Of a stretch of 64,000 nucleotides of DNA, positions 62,884-64,000 are shown one piece after another (the stretch's first letter is position 1; the number at the start of each line of letters is the position of its first letter). The translations under genes and the position numbers were made by a program. Origin of the DNA: Tautonia plasticadhaerens (GTDB lineage Bacteria > Planctomycetota > Planctomycetia > Isosphaerales > Isosphaeraceae); NCBI RefSeq assembly GCF_007752535.1, contig NZ_CP036430.1:1-64000 (forward strand). Direction: 5' to 3'. The notes below the pieces were generated by a model. It made no database searches. It was not told where the DNA came from and saw nothing but the letters and a program-made list of their open reading frames with translations.

Positions 62884-64000
62884 TCATTCCGGGTCGGGGT
62901 CGGGCTCGGGGGGCGGGCCGAGGACGGGCAGGGGCGGGGCCGATTCCGGGCTGTCGGATCGGAAGTCCTCGCCGACCAGGGCGGCGATGGTGGCGGCCAC
63001 CTGGGACTGGGTGGTCGGGACGCCTCCTCGGACCCCGAGGGCGGGGGTGTCCGGGCCCATGACGGCGATCCAGAGGGACTCGGCGCCGGGCACGTCTTGG
63101 CCGTGGTCAGGCCAGTCGGCCCCGGTGGTGCCCCGGCCGTGGTCGGTGGTGACGACCAGGGCGGTCCGGTCCCGGTACTCGGGCATGGATTGGAGGGTCG
63201 TCCAGAGTTCACCGAGGAAGCGGTCGGAGCGGTGGGCGGCGTCGAGGTAGCGGTCGTATCGCCGCTCGTGGGCCCATTCGTCGGTCTCCCCGAGGCCGAC
63301 GTAGAGCACCCGGGGTTTGTGGCGGGCCAGGTGTTCGAGGGCGGCCTCGATCGAGATCGCGTCGAAGGCGTTGGACGGCCAGTAGTGCGGGAGTCGGTCG
63401 ACCATCCGGTTGAGGAATCGCTGGCGGTCGGTCAGGGGTTCGTCGTCGATCGGGGTCCAGCCGGCGAGGACCTCCAGGTTGTTTCGATCCGACCGGAGGA
63501 TGGAGGGGAAGACGTCCCAGGTGCAGAAGGCGGCGACCCGGTTTTCGAAGGAGGGCCGCCCGTCGAGGAACTCGAAGACGGAGCGGTTGGGGTTCGGGAT
63601 CTTGTCGTTGGAGGTGATCCGGGGGTCGCCGAAGCCGCAGAAGAGCTCGTTGTAACCGGGGTAGGAGAACTTCAGGCCGTTGGTGAGGGTGACGGGGGCG
63701 TCCTTCGAGCGGTCGCCGAAGATCTGGCCCTCCCGGGCGACGGTCCCCCAGAGGAACGGGAGCAGTGCCCGTCGGCGAGCCTCGGCGGAGTCCCGCCAGA
63801 AGCGGGCCTCCAGGCCCGGCACGTCCCGGACGCCCCCGGCCTGGCGGTCGATCAGGAGGCGGTCGGCCCCCCCGAAGAACTCCTCCGGGCGGAAGCCGTC
63901 GAGCGTGACGACGACGACGTTCCGGGCCCGGATCGGTGGCGATGCGTCCGACTGGCTCCAGGCCGGATCGGGCCCGGCGAGCAGGATTGAGGCGAGCAGG
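62884..64000 (-). CDS. Secreted alkaline phosphatase/phosphodiesterase-family protein (partial)
   Basis: The 3' part of a gene that continues past the right edge; about 371 codons are visible and the start is outside. Near the edge it reads 'LLASILLAGPDPAWSQSD', which looks like a signal peptide end, then 'RNVVVVTLDGFRPEEFFGG' with the metal-binding Asp of the type I phosphodiesterase/sulfatase superfamily. Further metal-site motifs are 'RVLYVGLGETDEWAHE' and 'ALVVTTDHGRGTTG'. The C-terminus is Pro/Glu/Asp-rich. It is probably exported and hydrolyses a phosphate or sulfate ester; the substrate is unknown. Confidence 0.82.
   Translation of the reverse strand, partial: LLASILLAGPDPAWSQSDASPPIRARNVVVVTLDGFRPEEFFGGADRLLIDRQAGGVRDVPGLEARFWRDSAEARRRALLPFLWGTVAREGQIFGDRSKDAPVTLTNGLKFSYPGYNELFCGFGDPRITSNDKIPNPNRSVFEFLDGRPSFENRVAAFCTWDVFPSILRSDRNNLEVLAGWTPIDDEPLTDRQRFLNRMVDRLPHYWPSNAFDAISIEAALEHLARHKPRVLYVGLGETDEWAHERRYDRYLDAAHRSDRFLGELWTTLQSMPEYRDRTALVVTTDHGRGTTGADWPDHGQDVPGAESLWIAVMGPDTPALGVRGGVPTTQSQVAATIAALVGEDFRSDSPESAPPLPVLGPPPEPDPDPE

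Overview
The window looks like plasmid sequence from a planctomycete of the Isosphaeraceae type (Tautonia-like). This is an inference. It rests on very high G+C in the genes, a plasmid replication initiator starting at base 1, a ParA/ribbon-helix-helix partition pair, giant secreted proteins with an N-terminal 'LE.RALLA' motif, and an exosortase/PEP-CTERM system. Base 1 is probably an arbitrary cut placed at the rep start of a circular replicon, and the last gene runs off the right edge.

Layout. 1-4463 is the maintenance block: RepA-like initiator, a membrane acyltransferase, a small ribbon-helix-helix protein and ParA. 4464-6460 has no convincing gene. Its left half is packed with CCAAGG/CCTTGG words and perfect inverted repeats, which suggests a centromere or iteron region. 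Its right end holds a promoter with a 16-bp palindrome in front of a 3137-residue secreted protein (6461-15874). That protein converges on a secreted sugar dehydrogenase-like protein with PA14 and FG-GAP repeats (16124-19594), which contains 4.4 identical copies of a 150-bp unit.

20031-34927 is a surface-glycan island built around a divergent promoter region (27018-27317). The leftward operon carries two glycosyltransferase-like genes, a hypothetical protein, two methyltransferases and a phytanoyl-CoA-dioxygenase-like gene. The rightward operon carries a heptose-kinase-like GHMP kinase, a sugar nucleotidyltransferase/HAD phosphatase fusion, a GalE-like epimerase and a 1372-residue multi-domain glycosyltransferase. 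Together they could make and attach a modified heptose-containing glycan.

35327-57002 is an exosortase/exopolysaccharide island: an intact PEP-CTERM protein, priming sugar transferase, EpsI, a small membrane protein, a 1474-residue TPR protein, tyrosine autokinase, exosortase, WecB-type glycosyltransferase, AsnB-type amidotransferase and a family 2 glycosyltransferase. A decayed Tn3-family transposon with near-perfect terminal repeats and a 5-bp target duplication splits it. Three further PEP-CTERM genes are broken (36312-36480, 40019-40741, 61454-62092). No Wzx flippase, Wzy polymerase or Wza exporter was recognised in the window.

57913-61164 holds two GH13 enzymes (alpha-glucosidase-like and trehalose-synthase-like). 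62653-64000 holds a tiny Cys-rich ORF and a partial secreted phosphodiesterase/sulfatase-like gene. No tRNA, rRNA or CRISPR array was seen. All family names come from reading motifs; no database search was run.
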